Shown here one piece after another: positions 27,931 to 36,337 of a stretch of DNA of 64,000 bases. The notes under the pieces are model-generated. The model was not told the origin of the DNA and did no database searches. It saw only the letters and a program-made list of their open reading frames with translations. A program made the translations under genes and the position numbers. The DNA is taken from contig NZ_JSEH01000007.1 in NCBI RefSeq assembly GCF_000801335.2, positions 167,286 through 231,285 on the forward strand, in the 5' to 3' direction. Source of the DNA: Desulfovibrio sp. TomC. GTDB taxonomy: Bacteria; Desulfobacterota; Desulfovibrionia; Desulfovibrionales; Desulfovibrionaceae. Every line of letters begins with the position of its first letter. The first letter of the stretch is position 1.

Positions 27931-28911
27931 TTGAAAATTTTATCAATCGACGGTGGAGGGATTAAAGGTCTTTTTAGCGCATCTTTTTTAGCGGGTGTTG
28001 AGAATAGGTGCGAGAGGCCAATAGCTGATTATTTTGACATAATCAGTGGCACTTCGACAGGAGGCATTTTAGCATTAGCTTTGGCTGCAAAAATTCCTGC
28101 GATACAAATTGTCAATTTTTATAAACACTGGGGTCCAAAGATCTTTCGGAAATGGATTGAATTGCCATATATTTTAAAGCAGTTATTTGTTTCTCGTTAT
28201 ACTAACAAAGTATTGATAAATGCCCTGAAAGATATTTTTGGAGAATTAACTCTTGGTTCAATTTACAACAACAGCTCTGGTACTGCACTATGCATTCCTT
28301 CAATTAATGTTATTTCAGGAAAAGCAATAGTATTCAAAACACAGCACGAACAGCGGCTGACAAGAGATCTGGATACTCCTCTTTGGGAGGTTGCACTGGC
28401 TACATCTGCGGCACCAACTTATTTTCCTTTGGCACAAGTTAGCGTTTCTAATTCTGATTCTTATATACTATGTACAGATGGAGGCTTATGGGCAAACAAC
28501 CCGACTTTGGTCGCTTTTGTTGAAGCTTTATCTTATTTAAACGCAAAAATTGAAGATATTTCTATTCTTTCTCTTGGAAACATCAAAGGCAACACATGCT
28601 TTAGGTCCAATACATATAGAGGTAAAGGATTGTTTTGGTGGAATACAAATCTAGTGAGTATGTTTATGGATACCCAGTCAGAAGCCGTTCACAACCAAAT
28701 CGAAATTATTTTTCGATCTCAAGGGATTTGTGATAATTATATTAGGATTGACCATGATCCCACTAAAGCGCAGACTTCGTTGGCAAGTTTAGACTGTGCA
28801 AGCAAAACAAATTTAAATGATCTTGAAGTGATAGGTAGAGGTAGAGCTGATATTTTTGGGCTTGGCTCTGGTTTTTACAAATTTTTCAATGATGGAGAAA
28901 AAAATGGCTAA
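27931..28911 (+). CDS. capV: CBASS effector: patatin-like phospholipase CapV
   Basis: 326 residues from a TTG start with AGGAGA ten bases upstream. Catalytic elements of the patatin fold are complete: oxyanion loop DGGGIKG (7-13), nucleophile Ser42 in SGTSTGG, and Asp183 in CTDGGLWANNP. In type II CBASS, CapV is switched on by the cyclic dinucleotide made by the partner cyclase and degrades inner-membrane phospholipids, killing the infected cell. The cyclase gene overlaps its end by eight bases. Confidence 0.92.
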   Translation: MKILSIDGGGIKGLFSASFLAGVENRCERPIADYFDIISGTSTGGILALALAAKIPAIQIVNFYKHWGPKIFRKWIELPYILKQLFVSRYTNKVLINALKDIFGELTLGSIYNNSSGTALCIPSINVISGKAIVFKTQHEQRLTRDLDTPLWEVALATSAAPTYFPLAQVSVSNSDSYILCTDGGLWANNPTLVAFVEALSYLNAKIEDISILSLGNIKGNTCFRSNTYRGKGLFWWNTNLVSMFMDTQSEAVHNQIEIIFRSQGICDNYIRIDHDPTKAQTSLASLDCASKTNLNDLEVIGRGRADIFGLGSGFYKFFNDGEKNG

Positions 28912-29884
28912 CTGCACTAGTAATTTTAAAAATGGTGATAACTCTTTTTTAAATAAGATATCATTGTCTAAAGGAAAAATCGACCAACTAATTGTCTCAA
29001 GAAACAATCTGCGAGAGCGCATTAGGACTTTTCTTGAAAATAAAAATGTTAATTCTCCTAAGTTTTATAGGCAGGGTTCTTATGCACATGGAACGTTGAC
29101 TAAACCGCTAGATGGCGACTACGATATTGATGACGGAATTTATATTGATTTGAGTGGATTTGAATCAGAACCGTCGACCAGGACAGTCCACAATTGGATA
29201 GCTGAAGCCGTTGAGGGGTATACCAATACATCACCAATTGATAAAGAACCGTGCGTTCGAGCTATATTCAAAGCTGGCTATCATGTTGACCTCCCGGTGT
29301 ATAAGATTGTTTCATCCAATGGATCGAATTCTTATAATTTGGCAAAAAAGTCTGCCGGATGGGTGCAGAGCGACCCTCGTGCAATGAATGATTGGTTTCA
29401 AAAAAAAGTTAACGAAAGTTCTTATCAATTACGAAGACTTACAAAATATTTTAAAGCTTGGAAAGACTATCAACAATCAAAGTCTGGGATTAAGATGCCT
29501 TCAGGTCTTACTTTGTCGATTTTAGTTGGGGAGGAGTTTTGCAGTGACCCACGAGAAGATGTTTCTTTTTTGGAAACAAGTAGAGCCATTTATGCTAGGT
29601 TATCTGAAAGCGATGCCATTTGGAAACCCTACGAGCCTACAGAGAACATGAGGGAGTACTTAACTGATAATCAGTTTGATAACTTCAAGACATCTTTATT
29701 AAAGATTGTCGATATTGAAAGTAAAACAATCCTAGAAGATTCTTCAGAAAAAGCTGCTGAAGAATGGAGAAAAATTTTAGGTGATAGGTTTCCTGTCTAC
29801 AGAGACGACGATGAAAATGGTTCAAAGGCACACCAATATGAAAAACAGGCAATTATAGGAACAACTGTTAAAAGTGCTTCTTGA
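28904..29884 (+). CDS. CD-NTase (DncV-like cyclic oligonucleotide synthase of CBASS)
   Basis: 326 residues. The nucleotidyltransferase site is QGSYAHGT (57-64) followed by YDIDDGIY with Asp74 and Asp76, and the third metal ligand Asp129 in HVDLPVYKI. The sequence around ESEPSTRTV and VQSDPRAMNDWF closely recalls Vibrio DncV, which makes 3',3'-cGAMP and partners with CapV. The C-terminus (TTVKSAS) would be the site joined to targets by Cap2. The start chosen has GGAG seven bases upstream and overlaps capV; the stop TGA abuts the ATG of cap2. Confidence 0.92.
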   Translation: MANCTSNFKNGDNSFLNKISLSKGKIDQLIVSRNNLRERIRTFLENKNVNSPKFYRQGSYAHGTLTKPLDGDYDIDDGIYIDLSGFESEPSTRTVHNWIAEAVEGYTNTSPIDKEPCVRAIFKAGYHVDLPVYKIVSSNGSNSYNLAKKSAGWVQSDPRAMNDWFQKKVNESSYQLRRLTKYFKAWKDYQQSKSGIKMPSGLTLSILVGEEFCSDPREDVSFLETSRAIYARLSESDAIWKPYEPTENMREYLTDNQFDNFKTSLLKIVDIESKTILEDSSEKAAEEWRKILGDRFPVYRDDDENGSKAHQYEKQAIIGTTVKSAS

Positions 29885-31606
29885 ATGAAAAGCTTTATAT
29901 CTAGCGCCCTGGAGGAAGCAGAAAGATTTTTCTGTGAACTAGGCTTTAAGATATTAACTGCCGATGCATGGCCTGCTGCTGACCTTATTGTTGCCTATCG
30001 AGGCACAATATTTGTTTCTGGAAAAAAAATAGACATTGTAGCCGCTCTTCCAAAAGGATTTCCTGATATTCTTCCAAAAATATATCTAACAGAAAATTTC
30101 GAAGAAGTAATACCGCATCTAGATAGCAAAAAATATCTTTGCACTTTTTCTAGAGATCACGTTGATTTTTTTTCTGAAAAAATTATTGGTTTGTTGTCGG
30201 AGTCAATTGAAAAAGCACGAGTTATTATTAGAGATGGCCTTAGCGGTGTTAACCATACTGATTTTTACAAAGAATTTTTGGCGTATTGGGCTCACGGAGC
30301 ACGGGATAATATTGCCTCTATTTTTCAGCCACAGAATAGCATCTTACACCTTAAAGTAGCAATGTTGGAGCCTGATTTTAATGGTATATGGAAAATTGCA
30401 GGAGAAACTGATGGCGCTATTAACTCAATATTGAAAAACATGGGTTATAATCATAAAGTCAAAACATTTGCTCCTGCAATATACTTGCCTTTTGCGCTTC
30501 CAGTTTTTCCGCCCTTTCCTGTACTAAATGGGAAGCTTATTCTGTCCCTTTTTAAATCGAATACAGAGAACGCATCTGCTATAGCTTCAGAAATTAAAAA
30601 GCATGGGACGAGTTCTTATTATTTTTTTTCGGTTAATACCGACTCTAATTTAGTTCTGGCTGCGTGGTCGATTGGCGTTGTCACAAAACATCTTGAAAAA
30701 GGATTCAGAAAAGGGCGTGTTGATACAAACACCGTTTTAAGTAGAACTGCTACTTCAAAAGTTCATCGGCATAATGTCGAACGTCTTGATGCAACTAGAC
30801 TATTTAAGAGAGTTGGATATGATTGTGAATTGCCAATCAGGAAAAATGTTTGCATTGTTGGGTGTGGTTCCTTGGGTAGCAAGATTGCTGCTGAGTTAGC
30901 TCAGGCAGGCGTCGGTTCTATTGCTCTCGTTGACGATGATCATTTGAAATCAGATAACGTGACTAGGCATGTATGCGGGCTCGATAAAATTAATAATCCA
31001 AAAGTAAAAGCACTAAAACAAGAATTATTGAGGAAGTACCCTTGGATTGTTGTAACTTCATATTTTATGTCATTCCATGAACTAATTGATGCCGGGACAA
31101 TTGATTTCACCAGTTTTGATTTGTTAATTATGGCGACGGGAAATACTGTTTTGGAAAGGAGGCTTAATTACATTCAAATGAGAATTCAAGATTTTCCTCC
31201 TGTTGTTTACTCCTGGATTGAGCCCTATGGTGTTGCAAGTCATGCGTTGCTGATTAATAGATGTGCTCCAGGATGTTATAACTGTTCACTTGATAATGAT
31301 TTAAAATATTCTTTTAGGGTTGTTGAAGACTTTGCATGTGATATTTTAATGCAAGAGGCTGGATGCCAGACATTTTTTAGCCCTTATTCTGGAGTTGAGG
31401 CTGGTATGGCTGCCTCTATCGCTGTCAGGCTAGCGATGTCATGTATGATTAATAATGTTCCAAATCGGCGGTTGGTATGGATTGGAGATCTCTCTATGGC
31501 GATCAAAAACAATTGGAAGATTAATAAATTTTACAAACCAAACGACTCTTATCGATTAAAAGAATCTGTGTTAGAAAAATCTTTAAATTGCAAGATGTGC
31601 TATTGA
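29885..31606 (+). CDS. cap2: CBASS Cap2: E1-E2 ubiquitin-transferase-like fusion
   Basis: 573 residues. The N-terminal E2-like domain has a candidate catalytic Cys86 in KKYLCTFSR. The E1 adenylation domain carries CIVGCGSLGSKIAAELAQAG (323-342), VDDDHLKSDNVTRH, and a Cys-rich crossover region CAPGCYNC that may include the E1 Cys and a zinc ligand. Cap2 links the C-terminus of the CD-NTase to cellular targets and thereby primes second-messenger synthesis. It starts directly after the cyclase stop and abuts cap3, so all four genes form one tight operon. Confidence 0.9.
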   Translation: MKSFISSALEEAERFFCELGFKILTADAWPAADLIVAYRGTIFVSGKKIDIVAALPKGFPDILPKIYLTENFEEVIPHLDSKKYLCTFSRDHVDFFSEKIIGLLSESIEKARVIIRDGLSGVNHTDFYKEFLAYWAHGARDNIASIFQPQNSILHLKVAMLEPDFNGIWKIAGETDGAINSILKNMGYNHKVKTFAPAIYLPFALPVFPPFPVLNGKLILSLFKSNTENASAIASEIKKHGTSSYYFFSVNTDSNLVLAAWSIGVVTKHLEKGFRKGRVDTNTVLSRTATSKVHRHNVERLDATRLFKRVGYDCELPIRKNVCIVGCGSLGSKIAAELAQAGVGSIALVDDDHLKSDNVTRHVCGLDKINNPKVKALKQELLRKYPWIVVTSYFMSFHELIDAGTIDFTSFDLLIMATGNTVLERRLNYIQMRIQDFPPVVYSWIEPYGVASHALLINRCAPGCYNCSLDNDLKYSFRVVEDFACDILMQEAGCQTFFSPYSGVEAGMAASIAVRLAMSCMINNVPNRRLVWIGDLSMAIKNNWKINKFYKPNDSYRLKESVLEKSLNCKMCY

Positions 31607-32122
31607 ATGTCTCTATATTATTATATCCATGGCTCCGGTCTTCTCGAAATTAAAGAGGTGGCACTTGAAACTTTTTTTAATTATAAGCAGAGAAGCTTTT
31701 TTCATACAGAATCAGGTGGAATTTTGTTTGGATATGAATACGAGGGCAGGATATGCATAGATAGTGTCACAGTACCGTCGCCTAAAGATAAAAGAGGTGT
31801 TTTCCATTTCTTTAGAGATAAAAGGCGGGCTCAAGAGCTTGTCGATCATGAATTTATTCGCAGCCAAGGTAAACATATTTACATCGGCGAGTGGCATACT
31901 CATTGTCAATCTCGTCCAGCGCCATCATCCAAAGATATTTATGAATGGAGGAATGCTTTCGATAAATCGTTGTTAAACCTAGACTTTATGGTGTGCATCG
32001 TTGTTGGCAATACAATGTCACTAGGTAATTTATGGGTTGGGTGTGTTGACGGGTTTGGGGTGCGTCAAATTGATTCTTTGAGTCATTGTGAAGGGATCAG
32101 TCAAGGTAGAGTAGATGACTAG
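31607..32122 (+). CDS. cap3: CBASS Cap3: JAB/JAMM isopeptidase
   Basis: 171 residues. The JAMM metal site is complete: Glu35 in HTESGGIL, then His97, His99 and Asp110 in GEWHTHCQSRPAPSSKD. Cap3 removes CD-NTase conjugates made by Cap2 and so limits priming. It completes the CapV-cyclase-Cap2-Cap3 set of a type II-A(short-E2/E1) CBASS. An exported nuclease-like gene overlaps its end by eight bases, an unexpected link between CBASS and the following secreted-protein cluster. Confidence 0.92.
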   Translation: MSLYYYIHGSGLLEIKEVALETFFNYKQRSFFHTESGGILFGYEYEGRICIDSVTVPSPKDKRGVFHFFRDKRRAQELVDHEFIRSQGKHIYIGEWHTHCQSRPAPSSKDIYEWRNAFDKSLLNLDFMVCIVVGNTMSLGNLWVGCVDGFGVRQIDSLSHCEGISQGRVDD

Positions 32123-32603
32123 TTTTAAAAATGTACATGTTATTGTCTTTGTTGCTTGCATATTTGTTTTTCATGTTTTGCCAATCAAATCTTTGGCGGC
32201 AGACTCCTGGCAGGGGAAGGTCGTCAACGTCCTCGACGGCACAACCTTGGACATCGCCAAGCCAGATGGGCAAATCGAGCGGATCAGGCTCTACGCAGTC
32301 ATAGCACCTGTTTCTGGGAATCCCCTTGGATATGATGCGCGGCGGCGAACAACCTCATGGTGCTATCAGTGGGGAGACGTAGCCGAGGTCTTGCCCATCT
32401 ACCAAGAACCAACCGGCCAAGTCGTCGCACGAGTGATTGTCGGGCAGGAGGATTTAGCCGGTGTCCTGGCGAAAGCCTGCCTCGCTTCAATCAATATGAG
32501 AACCTGCAAAAAACGGCAGACGGTGGAATGCGTGTCTTGGCATGCCTGGGAGCTTCAATGCCGGGATGAGCAAAAAGGATTATGGGCAAATAAAGATCAA
32601 TGA
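32115..32603 (+). CDS. Exported SNase-fold (thermonuclease-like) protein, catalytically degenerate
   Basis: 162 residues with a signal peptide (hydrophobic VIVFVACIFVFHVLPI, cleavage near SLAA at 26-29). The fold is recognisable from WQGKVVNVLDGTTLDIAKPDG and RIRLYAVIAPVSGNPLGYDA. Aligned to Staphylococcus nuclease, Arg35 is kept, but Asp21, Asp40 and Glu43 become Thr, Ile and Val, so it should not cleave DNA. Several cysteines (five in the C-terminal half) suggest disulfides in the periplasm. Its ATG lies inside the end of cap3. It may bind nucleic acid or protein rather than cut. Confidence 0.72.
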   Translation: MTSFKNVHVIVFVACIFVFHVLPIKSLAADSWQGKVVNVLDGTTLDIAKPDGQIERIRLYAVIAPVSGNPLGYDARRRTTSWCYQWGDVAEVLPIYQEPTGQVVARVIVGQEDLAGVLAKACLASINMRTCKKRQTVECVSWHAWELQCRDEQKGLWANKDQ

Positions 32604-32618
32604 GCTCGGGGTGATATC

Positions 32619-32891
32619 ATGAAGAGACTTTTTCTGACGCTTGCCTTGGTTCTGGTCCCTGCATTATCCTTCGCCGTCACGGATCAAGAGGTCCGGGACA
32701 TGATGGTCAAGGAGTCGATTAGTTCCTACCCTGGCAATTGCCCATGTCCCTACAACACCATGCGGAACGGTAGGAGTTGTGGCGGGAGAAGTGCCTACAG
32801 CCGACCGGGTGGCCGTGCTCCACTCTGTTACCCCAAGGACGTCACCGACCCAATGGTCAAGGCGTACCGTGCGCAGCATAATTTGAAATAG
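32619..32891 (+). CDS. Small exported Cys-rich protein
   Basis: 90 residues with a signal peptide (MKRLFLTLALVLVPALSFA). The mature part has CPCPYNTMRNGRSCGGRSAY and RPGGRAPLCYPKDV, a four-Cys pattern seen in small periplasmic proteins encoded beside PLD or SNase nucleases. Function is unknown. Ribosome site and spacing (15 bases after the previous gene) place it in the same operon. Confidence 0.7.
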   Translation: MKRLFLTLALVLVPALSFAVTDQEVRDMMVKESISSYPGNCPCPYNTMRNGRSCGGRSAYSRPGGRAPLCYPKDVTDPMVKAYRAQHNLK

Positions 32892-32940
32892 CCCGCACTC
32901 AACATCGTGTAGCCTGAAGTTGTTTTGGACAGGAGGCGGT

Positions 32941-33225
32941 ATGAAACTTTTCTTGTTATTACTCACATGCCTTATTATGTCTGCGAATAATTCTTTTGCT
33001 GAAGATGCGCCTAAGGATGCTCAAGCGAATGACAAAGGTGTTCAGTTAAAGAATAAATCTGAATTCAAATCATCCCCCAAGCTTGGCTATCATAGCAATA
33101 ACCCCGGCGATGAGGACAAAGGCCTTGGGAATCTTAAACCGCTTCTAGATCAGACTTTGGGGAACAATAAAGATAGCTCGCCAGGAGGGGTTGTAATGCC
33201 AAATGCTGGCACGTATAAGTTTTAA
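32941..33225 (+). CDS. Small exported hydrophilic protein
   Basis: 94 residues from the ATG at 32941 with GGAGGCGG before it. A signal peptide (LFLLLLTCLIMSANNSFA) is followed by a polar, low-complexity chain rich in Lys, Asn, Asp and Gly. No family recognised. Nine bases separate it from the PLD nuclease gene. Confidence 0.6.
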   Translation: MKLFLLLLTCLIMSANNSFAEDAPKDAQANDKGVQLKNKSEFKSSPKLGYHSNNPGDEDKGLGNLKPLLDQTLGNNKDSSPGGVVMPNAGTYKF

Positions 33226-33233
33226 GGTGTAAA

Positions 33234-33752
33234 ATGAAAAAAATATTCATCGCAATTTGTTTCTTGTCCATTTGTGCGACGTCTTATGCATACGACCTGA
33301 CCCTCAAAGACACTCCTGTCAGCATTTATTTCAGCCCTAAGGGTGGCGCACAGCAAGCTCTTGTTGACGCCATTGGGACTGCCAAGGAGTCGATTTACGT
33401 CCAGGCGTATTCATTTACTTCAGCCCCTATCGCAAAAGCACTTATCGATGCAGCCCAACGTGGGGTAAAAGTCGAGGCGATCTTAGACAAGAGCCAACGA
33501 AAGGCGACCTATACCGGGGCTACGTTTCTCAAGAATGAAGGCATCCCCATCTGGATTGACGCCAAGCATGCCATCGCGCACAATAAGGTGATGATCATTG
33601 ACGGCGCGACTGTGATCACTGGGTCGTTTAATTTTACCAAGGCCGCCGAAGAGAAGAATGCTGAGAACCTACTGATCATTCGAGACTCCGGCCTAGCCAA
33701 GCTCTATCTGGAGAATTGGGAACGGCATCGGGCGCATTCTGAGATGTATTAA
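33234..33752 (+). CDS. Exported PLD-family nuclease (Nuc-like)
   Basis: 172 residues with a signal peptide (FIAICFLSICATSYA). A single intact HKD motif, HNKVMIIDGATVITGSFNF (about residues 119-137, His-x-Lys-x4-Asp then GS-F-N), identifies the Nuc endonuclease group, which works as a dimer joining two half-sites. The product should be periplasmic and non-specific for DNA. It is the last of four exported proteins downstream of CBASS and might degrade incoming phage or plasmid DNA. Confidence 0.87.
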   Translation: MKKIFIAICFLSICATSYAYDLTLKDTPVSIYFSPKGGAQQALVDAIGTAKESIYVQAYSFTSAPIAKALIDAAQRGVKVEAILDKSQRKATYTGATFLKNEGIPIWIDAKHAIAHNKVMIIDGATVITGSFNFTKAAEEKNAENLLIIRDSGLAKLYLENWERHRAHSEMY

Positions 33753-33852
33753 AAAGCCAACCATAAATTGATATCTGGTGAAGCTTGAGTGTGGAAAGTA
33801 TGCGTTCCCTGGGTTTTATCGACTCAACCAAACAACCTGCAAGAGGTAACTA

Positions 33853-34077
33853 ATGGGCAAAGTTTATATTAAAGACGGCGTTGTTTACATTAAATTTAAC
33901 GATAGCTTAGCACCCTACGAAATCGACGTAGATCGCTGCGATAGCTATCCCAAGATCGTCCATTGGATTGCCCACTTGTCGGAAAAATCATGGTGCACAT
34001 CTGATATAATTAGTAGCTTCATAGATACGGTGTGTGGACATCACGGATTAAATCACCACAACGACGGCGCATCATAG
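33853..34077 (+). CDS. Small hypothetical protein
   Basis: 74 residues; AAGAGGTAA lies upstream of the ATG. It has two aromatic-rich strands (KVYIKDGVVYIKFND) and several Cys/His residues toward the end. No family recognised. The GC content matches the element. Confidence 0.5.
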   Translation: MGKVYIKDGVVYIKFNDSLAPYEIDVDRCDSYPKIVHWIAHLSEKSWCTSDIISSFIDTVCGHHGLNHHNDGAS

Positions 34078-34117
34078 CATTCGCGGGACTACTGTATTTC
34101 CAAGCATCCTGTAAAAA

Positions 34118-34157
34118 AAGCCCACGCCGACCACTTGAACATGGAAGACGTGGGCTT
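34118..34157 (-). terminator. Terminator of the mucR-like gene
   Basis: AAGCCCACG and CGTGGGCTT pair; on the minus strand they are followed by a run of seven T. It lies just past the end of the minus-strand regulator gene. Confidence 0.8.
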
Positions 34158-34174
34158 CTTGTTTTGAGCCTCAG

Positions 34175-34732
34175 CTATTTCTTGTTGCCCTTGGCCTCTT
34201 GGGCTTCGTCAACAGCCTTCAGCAACTCAAGAATGCCAACATTCTTTTCTTTCGCGGTCGCAGCAAGCGACTTCATGTTGTCAAAACCATTGTCCAAAAC
34301 AAACTGAGTGACATCTCCGCGCTTAATTCCAAATTCCTTCATGATCATCTGCATCTGCTTGAGGGGATTGTCTTCGCCAGTCAGCGTTTTTCTGGCAATC
34401 TTGATAGACATATCTTTCTTCGCAACGCCAAACTTCTTCATGTACTCTTCACGAGTCAGGTCATGGGACGAAAGATGCTTCGAGCCTAGAACCTTAAACT
34501 CTTCACCGCACACAGCGCACTTGACCCCTTTCTTGGTCTTCACATGCTGAGAAGCTTCAATCTGCTTTATCGGCTCAGGCTCAATATCAATCACAGGGCC
34601 GCAGCTCAGAGAAATCAATTTTTCGTAAATGCTCTTTGTGACTCCTTCGAGTTCGCTGAAATGGACTTTTCCATGTCGAAGCTGGTCTTTTGCCAAGTTC
34701 AAAGCCTCTGCCCAAATTTCTTTATCGACCAT
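34175..34732 (-). CDS. MucR/Ros-family zinc-finger transcriptional regulator, copy 1
   Basis: 185 residues from MVDKEIWAEALN, where AAGGAG precedes the ATG; an upstream ATG would add 21 unlikely residues. The Ros/MucR zinc finger is CAVCGEEFKVLGSKHLSSHD with the following LTREEYMKKFGV. Members bind AT-rich DNA and silence or regulate horizontally acquired genes. The C-terminal part after the finger is longer than in alphaproteobacterial MucR. A second member is encoded at 43498-44127. Confidence 0.82.
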   Translation of the reverse strand: MVDKEIWAEALNLAKDQLRHGKVHFSELEGVTKSIYEKLISLSCGPVIDIEPEPIKQIEASQHVKTKKGVKCAVCGEEFKVLGSKHLSSHDLTREEYMKKFGVAKKDMSIKIARKTLTGEDNPLKQMQMIMKEFGIKRGDVTQFVLDNGFDNMKSLAATAKEKNVGILELLKAVDEAQEAKGNKK

Positions 34733-34894
34733 GATTAGCTCCTTAGTGTCTGGATGAATAAATTGGCAGATAGCTTTCTGATATTGTCTTGTCAAATGAA
34801 AAGAGATTTATGTTAATCAGCTTTGGCTGTTAATTAATCACCTACTTCTACCTCCGTCGGGGTGGCTCGTTGCCCCTTGCCCCTCGTGTCCCCG

Positions 34895-35014
34895 GACACC
34901 CCCTGGATTCGCGCCCTACGGCCCCATCCTGGGGCTTCTCTAGCCCAACCCTCCCCTTGGTCCCCGCCATAGGCAAAACCCAGGAGAATCCCACTCCGGC
35001 CCAATGTCCGATTC
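34895..35014. repeat. 120-bp intergenic repeat, copy A
   Basis: Matches 38226-38344 over about 120 bases, sharing ACACCCCCTGGATTCGCG, CAAAACCCAGGAGAATCCCA and GGCCCAATGTCCGATT. It is GC-rich and non-coding, in the gap upstream of the first 73-aa gene (34733-35131). Each copy lies near one of the duplicated small-gene sets, so the repeat probably moved with them. Confidence 0.8.
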
Positions 35015-35131
35015 AGCCGGCGGCACTGCCAATTGCCCCGGCCTCCCCCGTCAGCTGCCCAGCCCCGTGACCGGCTCCATGGCCCAGGCTATCCTTCCCT
35101 GGTCCCCGATCTCCTGGGCCACGAGGTGAGC

Positions 35132-35353
35132 ATGCCGAACGAAGCAGAATCAAACGACAAGACGCACGAACTGATTGAAGAGATCATTCAGCGCTTTCAG
35201 CCCATTGAACACCTTTTTGACGTGATGGGCGCGGCAGACTCGGGAGTACAGGGAGTGTTTGTGCGGAGGTGGGCAGAAATAGGAATACAGCTTGCCTCAA
35301 GTTTTCGGGAACGCCTCGATCAAATGGTTGTTACATCCAATAGGAACATCTGA
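35132..35353 (+). CDS. Small duplicated protein, copy 1 (73 aa)
   Basis: 73 residues, with CGAGGTGAG before the ATG. It shares the core ELIEEIIQRFQPIEHLFDVM and GAADSGVQGVFVRRWAEIG with the product of 35765-35986. Differences are confined to the first ten and last twenty residues. The upstream 100 bases are also related. No family recognised; helical and acidic, possibly a small regulator. Confidence 0.7.
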   Translation: MPNEAESNDKTHELIEEIIQRFQPIEHLFDVMGAADSGVQGVFVRRWAEIGIQLASSFRERLDQMVVTSNRNI

Positions 35354-35392
35354 AATCACGATTCATTAAACCGCTTCATGGAGGTTAATCAC

Positions 35393-35590
35393 ATGTGGCT
35401 TTTCAAATTTTTAGCTGGAGTTGCCTTTGGTACTGTAGTTGGTGGAGTCCTCAAGATGATCACCAGTGGGGGTGGTGTGATCGTTGGTCGGGAAAATGTT
35501 CGAAACGCAATTGAAAAAGAAGAACGAAACCTTCGTGGACGGTTTGATAATTTGAAGGTCACCAAGGATGACCCGAAGTTTTACGAGTAA
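35393..35590 (+). CDS. Small membrane-anchored protein
   Basis: 65 residues from the ATG at 35393, which has GGAGG eight bases upstream (an ATG at 35378 overlaps this ribosome site). One N-terminal membrane helix (MWLFKFLAGVAFGTVVGGVL) is followed by a charged cytoplasmic tail rich in Glu, Arg and Lys. No family recognised. Confidence 0.6.
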   Translation: MWLFKFLAGVAFGTVVGGVLKMITSGGGVIVGRENVRNAIEKEERNLRGRFDNLKVTKDDPKFYE

Positions 35591-35622
35591 CCACGAACTT
35601 GCCATGCAGGGAGGATACCCAA

Positions 35623-35700
35623 ATGGACCAGGACTGGAATGTCATCTTCAGCTACACGCGGGGTAGCTCCAAGACCCTTCCTGCTTCCCAGCACCCCTGA
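35623..35700 (+). pseudogene. Truncated DUF6573 gene (first 13 codons)
   Basis: The ribosome site, spacer and first 13 codons (MDQDWNVIFSYTR) are identical or nearly so to 37816-37868. The sequence then switches abruptly to a GGGGTAGCTCC block, also found at 38349, and stops after 25 codons. It is a recombination junction between duplicated segments, not a working gene. Confidence 0.8.
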
Positions 35701-35764
35701 CCGCCTCCATGGCTCGGGCTATCCTCCCTCCTTGGACCAATTATTTCCGGATCATGAGGTGAGC

Positions 35765-35986
35765 ATGACAACAGGAGCAGAAGCCAACGACAAGACGCTT
35801 GAACTGATCGAAGAGATCATTCAGCGGTTTCAGCCTATCGAACACCTTTTTGATGTCATGGGCGCGGCAGACTCGGGAGTACAGGGAGTCTTTGTGCGGC
35901 GGTGGGCAGAAATAGGAGTGAGCTTGGCAACGACTTACAGGGAATATCTTGGTCGGATCGCTGCCGCTTCAAAAGATCGTAACTGA
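35765..35986 (+). CDS. Small duplicated protein, copy 2 (73 aa)
   Basis: 73 residues from MTTGAEANDKTLEL, with GAGGTGAG upstream. The central 50 residues are almost identical to copy 1 (35132-35353). It lies directly after the DUF6573 relic, so the relic and this copy belong to one duplicated and rearranged unit. Function unknown. Confidence 0.7.
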   Translation: MTTGAEANDKTLELIEEIIQRFQPIEHLFDVMGAADSGVQGVFVRRWAEIGVSLATTYREYLGRIAAASKDRN

Positions 35987-36013
35987 ATGTGTTTCGCAAG
36001 ACGAGCAACAATA

Positions 36014-36337
36014 CTATTCGGATAGTGCAACAAGTATTTTAAGTATTTTCGATTTGTCACTTGGGGACGCGGACTGAATAATACCTATCGCGAGTTCTTC
36101 TGTTGCTTCGGTCGTAAGCACATCAATTTCCAGGTCGAACAACTTCATCAAGGATACATCCAGGGCCATTGACAAGTTGTGGAGGCTTTCCAGGGTGGGG
36201 TTGCCCCTTCCCCTCTCGATTTCCCCGAGGTGCTTCAAGGATAAGTTCGCCATTTCAGCTAATTGGAGTTGGGTCAACCCGCCCTTCTTCCTAAGAATCT
36301 GAATTCTTTTCCCTAATATTTCATGTATGTTAGGCAT
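36014..36337 (-). CDS. XRE-family helix-turn-helix regulator
   Basis: 107 residues from the ATG at 36337, with GGGGGAG upstream. The N-terminal helix-turn-helix is LGKRIQILRKKGGLTQLQLAEMANLS with KHLGEIERGRGNPTLESLHNL, the classical XRE/Cro repressor pattern. The C-terminus is a short helical tail without a protease or sensor domain. It is transcribed away from the membrane protein gene at 36589 and may control it or its own promoter. Confidence 0.83.
   Translation of the reverse strand: MPNIHEILGKRIQILRKKGGLTQLQLAEMANLSLKHLGEIERGRGNPTLESLHNLSMALDVSLMKLFDLEIDVLTTEATEELAIGIIQSASPSDKSKILKILVALSE

Noticed and set aside
33853..34077. Grouping the 74-aa gene with the exported nuclease cluster
   Set aside because: It has no signal peptide and is separated by 100 bases, so there is no evidence that it belongs to the cluster.
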